A stretch of 63,017 nucleotides of DNA, from the NCBI RefSeq assembly GCF_018449545.1, contig NZ_JAAVUR010000024.1:1-63017 (forward strand). Direction: 5' to 3'. Source of the stretch: Granulicella sp. dw_53 (lineage in GTDB: Bacteria > Acidobacteriota > Terriglobia > Terriglobales > Acidobacteriaceae). Shown here piece after piece: positions 27,097 through 35,565 of this stretch; position 1 is the stretch's first letter; the number at the start of each line of letters is the position of its first letter. The notes beneath the pieces are model-generated. The model ran no database searches and was not told where the DNA came from. It saw nothing but the letters and a program-made list of their open reading frames with translations. Both the position numbers and the translations under genes were made by a program.

Positions 27097-28347
27097 CTAA
27101 CCCCGGACCCGGGCCTTCACCATCCGCCCATCCTCCACCAGCTCATAAACCTCTCCCCGCCAAAGGATCCGGTTGCTCGTATAGCTGAGAGCCCAGAACA
27201 ACATCCCCATCAGATCCCGCAACGGAAACAGAATCATCGTCGACAAGTTCCGCCGCTTTCGCACGACGAACTTGCCCACCACCCACGCCTGCAAGCTCCG
27301 CCCCAGAACACTGGCCACAAGCAAGCTCCACCCCAACCCCGGCATCCCCAGCAACAACGCCCCAACCCACGCCAGCAGCCCAAACGGAACCCCAAACGTA
27401 AGGCTCGTCCCAAAGTGTCCCTTGGGCCGCGAGAAACGTGTGCTCTTCATCCACCGCACCTGGTGCTTGATCGAGTCCACAAACCCCGCATGCAGCACCA
27501 TATGGTCGATGGCATGTCCGATCATCGTGACCTTGTAGCCCTTCTTGGCGATCCAGTTCCCAAGCACAAAGTCATCCGCGCAGTACTCCGCAGTAGCTTC
27601 AAACCCGCCGATCGCAGCCACGCTCTCCCGCCGCGCCACCATCGTCGGCCCCAACGCGAACTCCATCGGCTCCAATAGGTTCGCCACGCACACTCCGGAG
27701 CTCATCTCAATCGACATCCCCACCGCTTCGAGCTGCGACCAGAGCCCATGCTCAACCGCCACACCGCGATAGAGACAAGTAGCGCATCCCACCTGGGCAT
27801 CCGCGAACGGCAGCACAACATGCCGCAGATACTCTGGTCCCACCTGCACATCGCTATCGCTGATCACCCAAAGATCGTGCGTCGCCACCTTCGCTATCGT
27901 CACCAGAGAACACACCTTCGCATTCGCCGCCCAAGGCTCCCCGCTGGTGCAGAATCGCGTCGTCACCTCCGGATACTCCGCCGCCACCCGCCGCGCAATC
28001 GCCAGCCCCGCATCGTCCTCGTTGCGCGCACAAAACAACACCTCCACCCGCGAAACCCCGTTGACGACGGCAGAGTCCCCATTCGCCACCGCGTGGCGCA
28101 GATAATCCTGCTCATAAAATCCGCGCAGATTCCCCTCCAGCCCCACCTCCGCCCCATGCAGCGGCTTCAACAGACTCACCGCCGGCAGGAACGCTGGACT
28201 CTTACGCAGCTCTACCTCCTGCGCCTCTGCCTCACGACGGAACCGCGCCGCTCCCACCAACACCATTCCTAGAAAAACCGTGGAGCTCAAGAGCCCAAAT
28301 CCACCCAGCGCCAGCAGCCCCCAGCCAATCCCAACGTTCCAGTGCAT
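27097..28347 (-). CDS. GT2/GT21 glycosyltransferase, HpnI-like (hopanoid or ceramide type)
   Basis: 416 aa. An N-terminal membrane helix (10-32), then a cytoplasmic catalytic domain with VSLLKPLHG at 57-65, SDSDV at 163-167, CADDF at 256-260 and QVRWM at 296-300: the D1-D2-D3-(Q/R)xxRW pattern of ceramide-glucosyltransferase-like enzymes. Two or three helices follow (about 320-400). HpnI transfers GlcNAc to bacteriohopanetetrol; the sequence fits it, but no other hopanoid gene is nearby, so a sphingolipid or other lipid acceptor is possible. Confidence 0.85.
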   Translation of the reverse strand: MHWNVGIGWGLLALGGFGLLSSTVFLGMVLVGAARFRREAEAQEVELRKSPAFLPAVSLLKPLHGAEVGLEGNLRGFYEQDYLRHAVANGDSAVVNGVSRVEVLFCARNEDDAGLAIARRVAAEYPEVTTRFCTSGEPWAANAKVCSLVTIAKVATHDLWVISDSDVQVGPEYLRHVVLPFADAQVGCATCLYRGVAVEHGLWSQLEAVGMSIEMSSGVCVANLLEPMEFALGPTMVARRESVAAIGGFEATAEYCADDFVLGNWIAKKGYKVTMIGHAIDHMVLHAGFVDSIKHQVRWMKSTRFSRPKGHFGTSLTFGVPFGLLAWVGALLLGMPGLGWSLLVASVLGRSLQAWVVGKFVVRKRRNLSTMILFPLRDLMGMLFWALSYTSNRILWRGEVYELVEDGRMVKARVRG

Positions 28348-28430
28348 CCAGCCTCATCTGCGCACGCCGCGGCGCATCGCTCCAAACAAAGATCCAAAAT
28401 TTTAAGGTCTAAATCCCGTCCCGACAACCT

Positions 28431-28856
28431 TTACTTCTTCTTCACAACCTTCGTCGCAGCCTTGATCGAAACACCAGTCTTCATCGGGAAGATCACCGGC
28501 CGCCGCAACGGCACCAAACCCGATCCTGGAGTCTGCTGCTGCATCCTCGTCAGCATCTCCGTCCGAACATAGTCGACGAACCCTTGCATCTGCCGGTTCA
28601 TCTCCTCCATGCGCTCCCGCATCTGCAGCACGACCGCGATTCCGGCGATATTCACGCCCAAATCCCGCGCCAGGTTCAGAATAAACTCCAGACGCTCCAG
28701 ATCCTCATCCGTATAGAGCCGAGTATTTCCTTCGCTTCGGCTCGGCCGCAGCAAACCCTCCCGCTCGTACAGACGCAGCGTCTGCGGATGAATCTCATAC
28801 ATCTCCGCAACCGCCGAAATCATGTAAGCACCCTTGCTCTTCCGCCTCGTAACCAT
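28431..28856 (-). CDS. hspR: MerR-family heat-shock repressor HspR
   Basis: 141 aa. The winged-helix region GAYMISAVAEMYEIHPQTLR, LYEREGLLRPSRSEGNTRLY is the classical HspR signature, followed by a dimerisation helix (LEFILNLARDLGVNIAGIAV) and a basic, lysine-rich tail. HspR represses the dnaK regulon by binding HAIR sites; a degenerate one is present at the dnaK promoter in this window. The gene begins 6 bp after the stop of the putative BrnT antitoxin, so it is probably co-transcribed with that module. Confidence 0.9.
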   Translation of the reverse strand: MVTRRKSKGAYMISAVAEMYEIHPQTLRLYEREGLLRPSRSEGNTRLYTDEDLERLEFILNLARDLGVNIAGIAVVLQMRERMEEMNRQMQGFVDYVRTEMLTRMQQQTPGSGLVPLRRPVIFPMKTGVSIKAATKVVKKK

Positions 28857-28862
28857 ACGCCC

Positions 28863-29096
28863 CTAACTCGCCTTCGCCGCTCGCTGCGTCTTCCCCTTCA
28901 CCGCCTGCGCCCCAGCCTTGGCTAGAATCCGCAAGGCACGGTTGACCGCCTCACTGCTCGGAAATACCTCAAAGAGGTCGGGCTCAATCAATACGAGATT
29001 GGTCCCTCTCGCAAATCGCTCAGCATATGGATTTTTTACTCCGCCCGACAACTTATACTCTGCTCGCATCTCGTCTGCATCAAGCTTCTTCTTCAT
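28863..29096 (-). CDS. Putative antitoxin partner of BrnT-like toxin
   Basis: 77 aa. No ribbon-helix-helix motif is obvious; the pattern MRAEYKLSGGVKNPYAERF resembles the conserved MRxEYxxSxxxxNPYAxR start that I associate with antitoxins paired to DUF497 toxins. Its start overlaps the toxin stop by 17 bp, the usual arrangement of a translationally coupled type II pair. The C-terminal third is basic (KGKTQRAAKAS). Confidence 0.7.
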   Translation of the reverse strand: MKKKLDADEMRAEYKLSGGVKNPYAERFARGTNLVLIEPDLFEVFPSSEAVNRALRILAKAGAQAVKGKTQRAAKAS

Positions 29097-29394
29097 AATC
29101 TCGTCTCTCCCTCTTCGTCACACGCCGCGCGCTGATGAGTCTTACCCTCTCTCCCCGTTCCACCGAGGCTACGACCAATAGTCGCCCAAGGCCGGACTCT
29201 CCAACAAGCAAAAACCTCGACTCGTCATCTCCGTGATCCGGATCCGCATACACCCGCGCAGCCTCGTCTCCAAATACGCTCGCAGCTTCTTCAAAACTGA
29301 CGCCGTGCTTCTGAACATTCGAAGCAGCCTTCTCCACATCCCATTCGAAAAACGTCCCACCCAGTAGATACAGTGTATTGCGTCGTCCACGCAT
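29080..29394 (-). CDS. brnT: BrnT-family toxin (DUF497)
   Basis: 104 aa. FEWDVEKAASNVQKHGVSFE, then EEAASVFGDEAARVYADPDH, RFLLVGESGLGRLLVVASVE and VRLISARRVTKRERRDYEE reproduce the DUF497/BrnT family along its length, including the final RRxTKxERxxYEE. BrnT is a RelE-like ribonuclease that inhibits translation. The start at 29394 gives about ten residues more than the shortest homologues. First gene of a presumed brnT-antitoxin-hspR operon. Divergent from the SDR gene. Confidence 0.88.
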   Translation of the reverse strand: MRGRRNTLYLLGGTFFEWDVEKAASNVQKHGVSFEEAASVFGDEAARVYADPDHGDDESRFLLVGESGLGRLLVVASVERGERVRLISARRVTKRERRDYEEEA

Positions 29395-29487
29395 CGTCTT
29401 TTGTGCCTCTACTTCACCAGTCTACTGTCCCTTTTCCCTGGACCGTTGTATAAGAGTAGTCTCTCGTCCGGCACCTTATTTACCACC

Positions 29488-30639
29488 ATGAAGAAGCCCT
29501 CCGTCACCGCTCTCCACGCCGCCCAACTGGTCACAGGCATCGCTGCTGCAGCCGTCGCCTACGCCCTGATGCCTCGCACCTCGCGCCTCGGTCAGGTAGC
29601 CGTCATCACCGGAGGCTCACGCGGCCTTGGCTTGGCTCTCGCCGAGAGGTTCGGCCGTGCGGGCGCTAAGCTGGTCCTCACCGCCCGCGATCTGGAGGAG
29701 CTCACCCGCGCCCGCAGCCTCCTGCTCGAACGCCGCGCCATCAAGAATCCCGACGACGTCCTCCTCATCCCAGCCGACCTCACCGATCCCAATCAGGCCG
29801 CCAGCCTCATCCACCACGCCATCGGACACTTCGGCCACATCGACGTCCTCATCAACAACGCCGGCATCATGGAGGTCGGACCCGTCGAAAACCAGCCGCT
29901 CGCTGCCTATCGCCGCGCCATGGCCACCAACTTCTTCGCTGCCCTCTACACCACTCACGCCGCTCTCCCTCATCTGCTGGATCGTGGCGCCAAAGCCCGC
30001 ACCTCCAGTTCCCTCCACCCATCCATCGTCAACATCGCCTCCATCGGCGGCAAGTTCGCGATGCCCCACCTTCTGCCTTACGTCGCGAGCAAGTTCGCCC
30101 TCGTCGGCTTCTCCGAAGGCCTCCACGCCGAACTCCGCCACAAAGGCGTCCGCGTCACCACCGTCTGTCCTGGCCTCATGCGCACCGGCTCTCACGTCCA
30201 GGCCTCCTTCGTCGGAGACCAACCCAAGGAGTATCGCTGGTTCGCCCTCGCCGCCACCACTCCGGGTATCGCCACCTCCGCTCGCCACGCCGCCAATCGC
30301 ATCTACAACGCAGTCGTCGACGGCCGCACCGAGATCGTCATCACCCCACAGGCCTGGCTCGCCGCCCGCCTCACCGGCCTCGCGCCCAACACCAGCCAGT
30401 ACCTGGCCTCGCTGGCGAACGAGTTCATTCTGCCAAACCCGCTCAGCGAGGAGCAGTTCATCCTCGGCTTCGACCCTCGCGCCGCCAGCTCCAGCCGCAG
30501 CCGTTCTCTCGAAGCGCAACACAACCAGCAACCGACCTTAGCCTACGCCCCCGATCCCAGCCAGGCCACATTCACCTTCCGCAACGAAGACAGCGAAAAC
30601 GCGTCCTGGTCCGTACCCGCCGATCAGCCGCTCATGTAG
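29488..30639 (+). CDS. Short-chain dehydrogenase/reductase, membrane-anchored
   Basis: 383 aa from the ATG at 29488; the frame extends 29 codons upstream without a better start. A hydrophobic segment (about 8-27) precedes the Rossmann motif TGGSRGLG (about 40-47). NNAG, the Ser of the IVNIASIGGKF segment and YVASK supply the catalytic residues. PGLMRTGSH follows. About 110 C-terminal residues go beyond the classical SDR core and are partly disordered. An NAD(P)-dependent alcohol/ketone oxidoreductase; substrate unknown. Confidence 0.85.
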   Translation: MKKPSVTALHAAQLVTGIAAAAVAYALMPRTSRLGQVAVITGGSRGLGLALAERFGRAGAKLVLTARDLEELTRARSLLLERRAIKNPDDVLLIPADLTDPNQAASLIHHAIGHFGHIDVLINNAGIMEVGPVENQPLAAYRRAMATNFFAALYTTHAALPHLLDRGAKARTSSSLHPSIVNIASIGGKFAMPHLLPYVASKFALVGFSEGLHAELRHKGVRVTTVCPGLMRTGSHVQASFVGDQPKEYRWFALAATTPGIATSARHAANRIYNAVVDGRTEIVITPQAWLAARLTGLAPNTSQYLASLANEFILPNPLSEEQFILGFDPRAASSSRSRSLEAQHNQQPTLAYAPDPSQATFTFRNEDSENASWSVPADQPLM

Positions 30640-30663
30640 CCGTGCTCTAAGAACACCAGGCCC

Positions 30664-31422
30664 TCATCGCATCGCCGCCAAAGCCGCCGCCTGCTCCGGA
30701 CCCTGCTTCAGCGGCCGAGCCGCCAGCACCGCATACTCCCCGTAGTCGATCGTCAGGGTCGCCTCCCCGCCGATTCGTACATGACTGGTCGACACATTTC
30801 TCTGCGGAACCCATACCTCGCCTCGCCGCATATACCGCGAATCGAAGTTCGCATGATTGATCCACCACGAAGGATTCTTCGCCGGCTCGCCCACCACCCG
30901 CATCATCGCGTAGTCATCCTGGCTCACCCAAACCCGTCCCCGGTAGGTGAACTTGTTATCCACCTTCGGAACCACCTTCAACACCCAGGTGCGGATGCCG
31001 TCCAGCGTCTCCTCGCCCTCTAGTTCAGCCGTGTAGTTCTCGGCAGAGAGGCTCATCTGCGTCCGATTCGTCTTCGCAGTTGCCTCCTCCTCGCTCTCCA
31101 CCAGCTTGTGCAGGATCTTCTGGCACAGAAACTTCGACCCGGTCTCACTCAGCACCGTCATCTTCTTCCGCTCAGGAGCCGTGTACTCCACACGGATCCG
31201 CATCTCTGCCTCGTGGTGCCCGCCCGTTCCCTTGTAGTCCACCCGGTAGGTGCGCTCTGTCTCGTAGGACTCCAACGCGACCAGCCGCTCCTGGTTCTTC
31301 TCAAGCATCCGCGTCACAATCTCATTCGCGGTCGGGCCCTGCGCGGCCGCCCCCGTCGCGCCCATCACCATCCCGACCAGACCTACGCCTGCCATCCGCC
31401 CAAACCGATGAAGTCGTATCAT
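30664..31422 (-). CDS. Secreted LolA/MucB-like outer-membrane sorting protein
   Basis: 252 aa with a signal peptide (MAGVGLVGMVMGATGAAAQ). The body has the half-barrel pattern of LolA/LolB/RseB proteins: alternating strands such as ALESYETERTYRVDYKG, MRIRVEYTAPERKKMTVLSE and GRVWVSQDDYAMMRVVGEPA. Acidobacteria have many such proteins annotated as lipoprotein-sorting or MucB-like. Predicted periplasmic. No clear operon partner. Confidence 0.65.
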   Translation of the reverse strand: MIRLHRFGRMAGVGLVGMVMGATGAAAQGPTANEIVTRMLEKNQERLVALESYETERTYRVDYKGTGGHHEAEMRIRVEYTAPERKKMTVLSETGSKFLCQKILHKLVESEEEATAKTNRTQMSLSAENYTAELEGEETLDGIRTWVLKVVPKVDNKFTYRGRVWVSQDDYAMMRVVGEPAKNPSWWINHANFDSRYMRRGEVWVPQRNVSTSHVRIGGEATLTIDYGEYAVLAARPLKQGPEQAAALAAMR

Positions 31423-31549
31423 CTTGCCCTCCTAACACCATTCCACTACGCTGCACCATTTCCTGTGCAAACGCCCTATGGCTAAGAGAAGATTTGTTGG
31501 TAAATCACAACAACCAGCGCGAGACCACCACGAAGACGTCACTCACACC

Positions 31550-32794
31550 TTACACCTCCGCCATCATCTCCGTCCTGGGATCCTCTGGATTCAGCTTCGC
31601 CAACTCCCTTAGAATCTCCTTGCTCCGCTCATCCTGCACCTTAGGCACCACGATCTTGACTTCCACGATCTGGTCGCCCCGGGCTCCCTCCCTTGCGGCG
31701 TTCGCGACGCCCTTCTCCCGCAGCCGCAGCTTCTGCCCCGTCTGCGTCGCTGGCGGAATCTTCAACTGCGTCCTGCCGCCGCCCTCATGCGTGTCGATCG
31801 TAGGAACGTCGATCTTTGCTCCCAGCGCAGCCTCGGATACCGTGACCGGGACAGTGACATGAATATCGTCCCCGACCCGCCGGAACACCGGATGCGTCCC
31901 CGCCTTGATGATCAGAAACAGGTCTCCCGGAGCACCGCCGCCAGTTCCGGCATTTCCCTTGCCTGCCAGGCGAATCCTCTGTCCGTCTCTCGTCCCCGCC
32001 TTGATGCGGAACTCCAGCTGCTCCTTGCGCGTCACCACGCCTTCGCCATCACAGGTCGCGCACACGTTCTGCACCTTGCCCGAACCTCCGCATCGCGGGC
32101 ATTGGATATTGAACTTCATCCGCCCACCCATCTGCGTCACCTGCCCTGAACCATGGCACTCCGGGCACTCCATGCTGCCGCCCGTGACTGATTTCCCTTT
32201 GCAGGTCGGACAAACCTCCTGCCGCTGGATCTCCAACCGCGTCACCCCGCCACGCACCGCCGTCCAGAAGTCCACGCTGACCTGATACTCCAGGTCCGTT
32301 CCGGGCTCCGGCCCGTGCGAAGCCTTGTTTCCGCCATTGAACATGCCGCTGAAGATGTCACGGAAGCTTCCCCCAAAACCGCCGCCACTCTGCTCCTGCT
32401 GCGCACGTCCACCTCCGCCCTGGAAGCCTGAAAAATCGAAGCCGCCAAAGTCGAATGGAACCTCCTGCGCTCCCCGCCCTGCACGCGATTGCCCACCGCC
32501 GGCAAACCCACTGCCGCCGTACCCTCCGCGCGCCGCAGCCTCCGCCGCAGCCGGATCGATATTGTCAGAGTAAAAACCAAGCTGGTCGAAGATCTTGCGC
32601 TTCTTCTCGTCGCTCAGGACATCGTTCGCCTCGGAGATCTCCTTGAACTTCTCTTCCGCCTTCTTGTCGTTCGGGTTCACATCGGGGTGATACTTCCGCG
32701 CCAGCTTCCGAAACGCCTTGCGAATCTCATCCTGCGTGGCCGTCTTCTTCACGCCCAGCGTGCCGTAATAGTCCTTCGTCTGTGTCGTCGCCAT
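31550..32794 (-). CDS. dnaJ: Chaperone protein DnaJ
   Basis: 414 aa. J-domain (residues 8-72) with KYHPDVN, a Gly/Phe-rich linker (95-150), a zinc domain with four Cys clusters (CPTCKG, CPECHG, CPRCGG, CATCDG; about 194-255) and the C-terminal substrate domains. The first cluster lacks the final Gly of the CxxCxGxG consensus. It stimulates DnaK ATPase and delivers clients; dnaK lies 3 kb upstream on the same strand. No HAIR-like site is visible upstream of it. Confidence 0.93.
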   Translation of the reverse strand: MATTQTKDYYGTLGVKKTATQDEIRKAFRKLARKYHPDVNPNDKKAEEKFKEISEANDVLSDEKKRKIFDQLGFYSDNIDPAAAEAAARGGYGGSGFAGGGQSRAGRGAQEVPFDFGGFDFSGFQGGGGRAQQEQSGGGFGGSFRDIFSGMFNGGNKASHGPEPGTDLEYQVSVDFWTAVRGGVTRLEIQRQEVCPTCKGKSVTGGSMECPECHGSGQVTQMGGRMKFNIQCPRCGGSGKVQNVCATCDGEGVVTRKEQLEFRIKAGTRDGQRIRLAGKGNAGTGGGAPGDLFLIIKAGTHPVFRRVGDDIHVTVPVTVSEAALGAKIDVPTIDTHEGGGRTQLKIPPATQTGQKLRLREKGVANAAREGARGDQIVEVKIVVPKVQDERSKEILRELAKLNPEDPRTEMMAEV

Positions 32795-32876
32795 AATCTT
32801 TACTCGCCCTTCACTTCCTCAAACTGCGCCACTTGGGAGTGAGCTTGAAAGCTCCCTTCTTTGCCTCTCGCATCAG

Positions 32877-32896
32877 CGCAGGGCTTTGGCCCTGCG
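32877..32896. repeat. GGGC-TTTG-GCCC palindromic repeat
   Basis: CGCAGGGC-TTTG-GCCCTGCG, an 8-bp stem with a four-base loop, of the same family as the hairpins at 11144 and 11184. Located between higA and dnaJ, where it could terminate the toxin-antitoxin transcript. Confidence 0.7.
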
Positions 32897-32942
32897 GAAA
32901 ACGGTCGAACTCCTTGCAGCGTCCATTGCTCTTTTAGTGCTC

Positions 32943-33254
32943 TTACGCAACTCTGCGTTGTACTTCCTTCTCAATCTTCGGCAGCAGTTCGCTCTCGCCA
33001 ATGGCGAGTTCATAGGCCGCCTGCATATGAATCCAGAAGTCCGGTGTCGTTCCAAAGTATCGGCTCAGGCGCAACGCAGTATCCGTCGTAATGCCGCGCC
33101 GTTGGTTCACGATCTCCGCGATCCGCGTCGCCGGAACCCGCAAAGCCAGTGCCAGCGCATTCACAGAGAGTCCCAGAGGCTTCAGAAAATCCTCCCGCAG
33201 AAACTCCCCCGGATGGATCGCAACCAACCGCACCATCTTTTTCTTCGCTGCCAT
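32943..33254 (-). CDS. higA: HigA-type XRE antitoxin
   Basis: 103 aa from the ATG at 33254 (GCTAGGAGATGGACG before it). IHPGEFLREDFLKPLGLSVN then LALRVPATRIAEIVNQRRGI and DTALRLSRYFGTTPDFW make the helix-turn-helix of the HigA/VapI antitoxin family. It should neutralise HigB and autorepress the operon. Follows higB by 10 bp: the toxin-first order usual for higBA. Confidence 0.92.
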   Translation of the reverse strand: MAAKKKMVRLVAIHPGEFLREDFLKPLGLSVNALALALRVPATRIAEIVNQRRGITTDTALRLSRYFGTTPDFWIHMQAAYELAIGESELLPKIEKEVQRRVA

Positions 33255-33264
33255 CGTCCATCTC

Positions 33265-33525
33265 CTAGCGATAGTCCACAATCTCTACATCGGCAGCATC
33301 TTTGCCGTTCCACTGGAAACAGAGCCAGTATTGGCCCTTGATACAGATGCTGTATTGTCCTTTGCGGTCGCCCTTCAAGGGCAGCTCCGTGAGATCAGCC
33401 AGGGCCTTCGCGAACTCAATCGCCGCCAGCCGGCGGGCCGCTACCCGGGCAATTGGACCGAGCTTCCTGCTCTTACCCGTCGCATAGACCTTCTCGGTCT
33501 CCGCATCTTTGAAGTTCAGGATCAC
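33265..33525 (-). CDS. higB: HigB-type RelE-superfamily toxin
   Basis: 86 aa. FKDAETEKVYATGKSRKLGP, then RKLGPIARVAARRLAAIEFA, LPLKGDRKGQYSICIKGQYW and FQWNGKDAADVEIVDYR show the RelE/HigB fold and length of ribosome-dependent mRNA interferases. Immediately upstream of higA. I saw no operator palindrome in the 127 bp upstream other than the long stem-loop at 33567. Confidence 0.9.
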   Translation of the reverse strand: MILNFKDAETEKVYATGKSRKLGPIARVAARRLAAIEFAKALADLTELPLKGDRKGQYSICIKGQYWLCFQWNGKDAADVEIVDYR

Positions 33526-33566
33526 ATCGCCAGCGTACCACGCCGCCCGTTATACGGGAAACGTGG

Positions 33567-33611
33567 AATGGCGCCGACAGCGGGGTCATCCCCAGAGCTA
33601 TCGGCGCCATT
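33567..33611. terminator. Long stem-loop between small-protein gene and higB
   Basis: AATGGCGCCGACAGC (33567-33581) pairs with GCTATCGGCGCCATT (33597-33611) in 14 of 15 positions; an inner GGGG-TCAT-CCCC extends it. It lies 42 nt downstream of the 56-aa gene on the minus strand and upstream of higB. Probably a terminator, though the T tract is weak on both sides. Confidence 0.65.
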
Positions 33612-33652
33612 TCACTTCACTCGACTTATTCAGTCTCTATAAAAAATAGAAA

Positions 33653-33823
33653 TCAATTCCAGACGCGACTCGCGTCGATCGCTTCAATCGAGATCATTTG
33701 ATCAGGCTCCATCTGCTGCATACGCTGCATGAACTGCTCCGCTTCGGCCTTCGTATCGAAGATCATCCGGTTGTAAAGCTGACCGGCCCGAACCTGATCG
33801 CATCTCCAAATCGTCTCTGTCAT
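33653..33823 (-). CDS. Small protein, paralogue 1 (56 aa, IEA...VWN family)
   Basis: Reading the minus strand from the ATG at 33823 gives 56 aa beginning MTETIWRCDQ, with DTKAEAEQFMQRMQQ in the middle and ending ISIEAIDASRVWN. It aligns without gaps over most of its length with the 57-aa product of 35566-35739: W-x-C near the N-terminus, an E-x-E-A/Q-x-x-F helix, MEPDQMISIEA against APDMMLKIEA, and a shared C-terminal VWN. Shared length and pattern between two copies separated by 1.7 kb support a real gene. No known function. Confidence 0.75.
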   Translation of the reverse strand: MTETIWRCDQVRAGQLYNRMIFDTKAEAEQFMQRMQQMEPDQMISIEAIDASRVWN

Positions 33824-34052
33824 CGCCCTTTGCTCCCATTCAATGAATTGAGTTCCAGGTTACTTTCAGCACGCTTGTGATCCAACAGCCGGTTCACTTG
33901 CCCTAACCAAGAGATACAGCATCCTTGTTATTCGCATGCAATGGAACTATTCCTGCTCTGTCCCTTATTGGATTCACTCTCTCCTACTTTGGACGCAACC
34001 CGCGTCCAGAAAGCACTAGTGTATGAATCCATCCTATGAACTTACAGCAACT

Positions 34053-34946
34053 TTAGCCTGTTCGTCCGTCCTTCTGACAACACGGGCACCAATATAGGTT
34101 CCTGCCCGCCATCTCTTCTTTCATGATCTTCGTACCGCAAACAAAGCACTCCCGGCCCTGCCTGCGATACACGTAATGCGCCTCTTCCTTCAACACTTTA
34201 CCCTTGCTAGGCCGGTCTTTCGGCAGCGTCGTTATGATCCGCCGATCGACCATTCCCGCCTTCATTAAGGGCAACGCGTCCTTCCAGATCGCCTTCAGCT
34301 TCGCTTCTGAAACATCCTTTCCAACAACGAAAGGATTCAACCTTGCACGAAACAACAACTCAGCCCGATAGATATTCCCGATGCCAGCCGCAATCGACTG
34401 ATCCATCCATAGAGCCCCTATCGGCTTCCTGCTCTTTTTTATTCTCTCGATCGCCTTCTCCGGCCCATCCCCGTTCAGCGGATCCGGTCCGAGGCGCTCC
34501 AGCAGCTTCTCCCACTTGTCCTGCGTATAGATCGCACAATCCATGGGCCCTCGCAGCTCGACCCAAGCCACCTGCTCCGGCGCGATATGCCCTGTCCCAT
34601 CGTCCTCCGAGTACCAGCTATGCTTCTTACTCTCCCCAGGAACAGCGGGCTTCTTCACCGCCGCCGCATTCCACATTCGCAGCCGTAGAGCACCTTTCAC
34701 CGGCGGCAACGGCCCTGATCCCTCTTTGAAGTCCCCCTGCAGACCCAGGTGCACATGCAGAATTCGATCCGTCCCGAAGTCATATCCCAAGTGCTTCCCG
34801 ACCGCCATCACTCGAACCAGCTTGCGGCCATCGATGACATCCGAGTCCACAAACCGCCCTTGCGGTCCATCCACTCGAACCGGCCTTCCAGCAAACGCCG
34901 CCGCATGTCGCTCCGCCCACCGATGGATCTCGTTTCCTTCAGGCAT
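34053..34946 (-). CDS. nei: Nei/Fpg-family DNA glycosylase
   Basis: 297 aa. MPEGNEIHR begins with the Pro-Glu pair that acts as nucleophile and acid after Met removal. VGKHLGYDF carries the Lys loop, PIGALWMDQSIAAGIGNIYR the H2TH element, and CFVCGTKIMKEEMAGRNLYW followed by CPCCQ the C-terminal zinc finger. Excises oxidised bases and nicks the strand. Closer in start motif to endonuclease VIII than to MutM. Its start overlaps the stop of the DUF4760 gene by 8 bp. Confidence 0.92.
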   Translation of the reverse strand: MPEGNEIHRWAERHAAAFAGRPVRVDGPQGRFVDSDVIDGRKLVRVMAVGKHLGYDFGTDRILHVHLGLQGDFKEGSGPLPPVKGALRLRMWNAAAVKKPAVPGESKKHSWYSEDDGTGHIAPEQVAWVELRGPMDCAIYTQDKWEKLLERLGPDPLNGDGPEKAIERIKKSRKPIGALWMDQSIAAGIGNIYRAELLFRARLNPFVVGKDVSEAKLKAIWKDALPLMKAGMVDRRIITTLPKDRPSKGKVLKEEAHYVYRRQGRECFVCGTKIMKEEMAGRNLYWCPCCQKDGRTG

Positions 34947-35559
34947 TCGTCTTATCCCTCGTCGCCGTCACCGTCGTCTCGCTCCGGCGGCGAACCCTGC
35001 GCGGCCGTCCTCCGGCCTCCAGCTCATACCGGTAGTGCTCGATAATTCGCTCCGGAGTCCACAGCGCCCAGTGGTTCCCCTTCTGCTTCTCCATCTTCTT
35101 GAGTTGAATCTCGTCCATCTGACGCATCATTCGCTGTAGATAGTTGTAGTGATCCGAATAAGAGCTATGCTCGCTCTCGATCAGCTCTTGCATATCCACA
35201 TAAACCGGCTGAGCCCACTCATAGAACGTATGCCACACGTCATACAGCTCAAGGTGGCCCTTCTTTACTAGTAACGAGAGATGCTCATAAAAATCCAGCA
35301 CCTCGAAGACGCTCACCGGCGGATCATCCAGACTCCAGGCCCTCAGTCCCGACTCGTCCAACCGCGCCTCCGCCAGCCGACGCCGTGCGCCAACGAACGC
35401 CTCCGAGAGAAAGAAACTCAACTGCTTCTCCAGGTTTGCTACCGACCGGTAATCCCGCTCATGCCGCAGCTGGAGCCCCGCGTAGCTGATGGCGCCGACA
35501 CTCGACATCACCAGCCCCGCGTTCGCAATCGCCTCTACTGCTACCCAATTAATCATCAT
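34939..35559 (-). CDS. DUF4760-like membrane-anchored protein
   Basis: 206 aa. One N-terminal membrane segment (about 4-26), then a helical soluble domain; FEVLDFYEHLSLLVKKGHLE followed by YDVWHTFYEWAQPVY is the pattern I know from DUF4760 proteins. The C-terminus is very basic (GGRPRRVRRRSETT), due in part to overlap with the nei start (8 bp). Coupled to nei and flanked by the two small paralogues. Function unknown. Confidence 0.7.
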   Translation of the reverse strand: MMINWVAVEAIANAGLVMSSVGAISYAGLQLRHERDYRSVANLEKQLSFFLSEAFVGARRRLAEARLDESGLRAWSLDDPPVSVFEVLDFYEHLSLLVKKGHLELYDVWHTFYEWAQPVYVDMQELIESEHSSYSDHYNYLQRMMRQMDEIQLKKMEKQKGNHWALWTPERIIEHYRYELEAGGRPRRVRRRSETTVTATRDKTNA

Positions 35560-35565
35560 GGAGAC

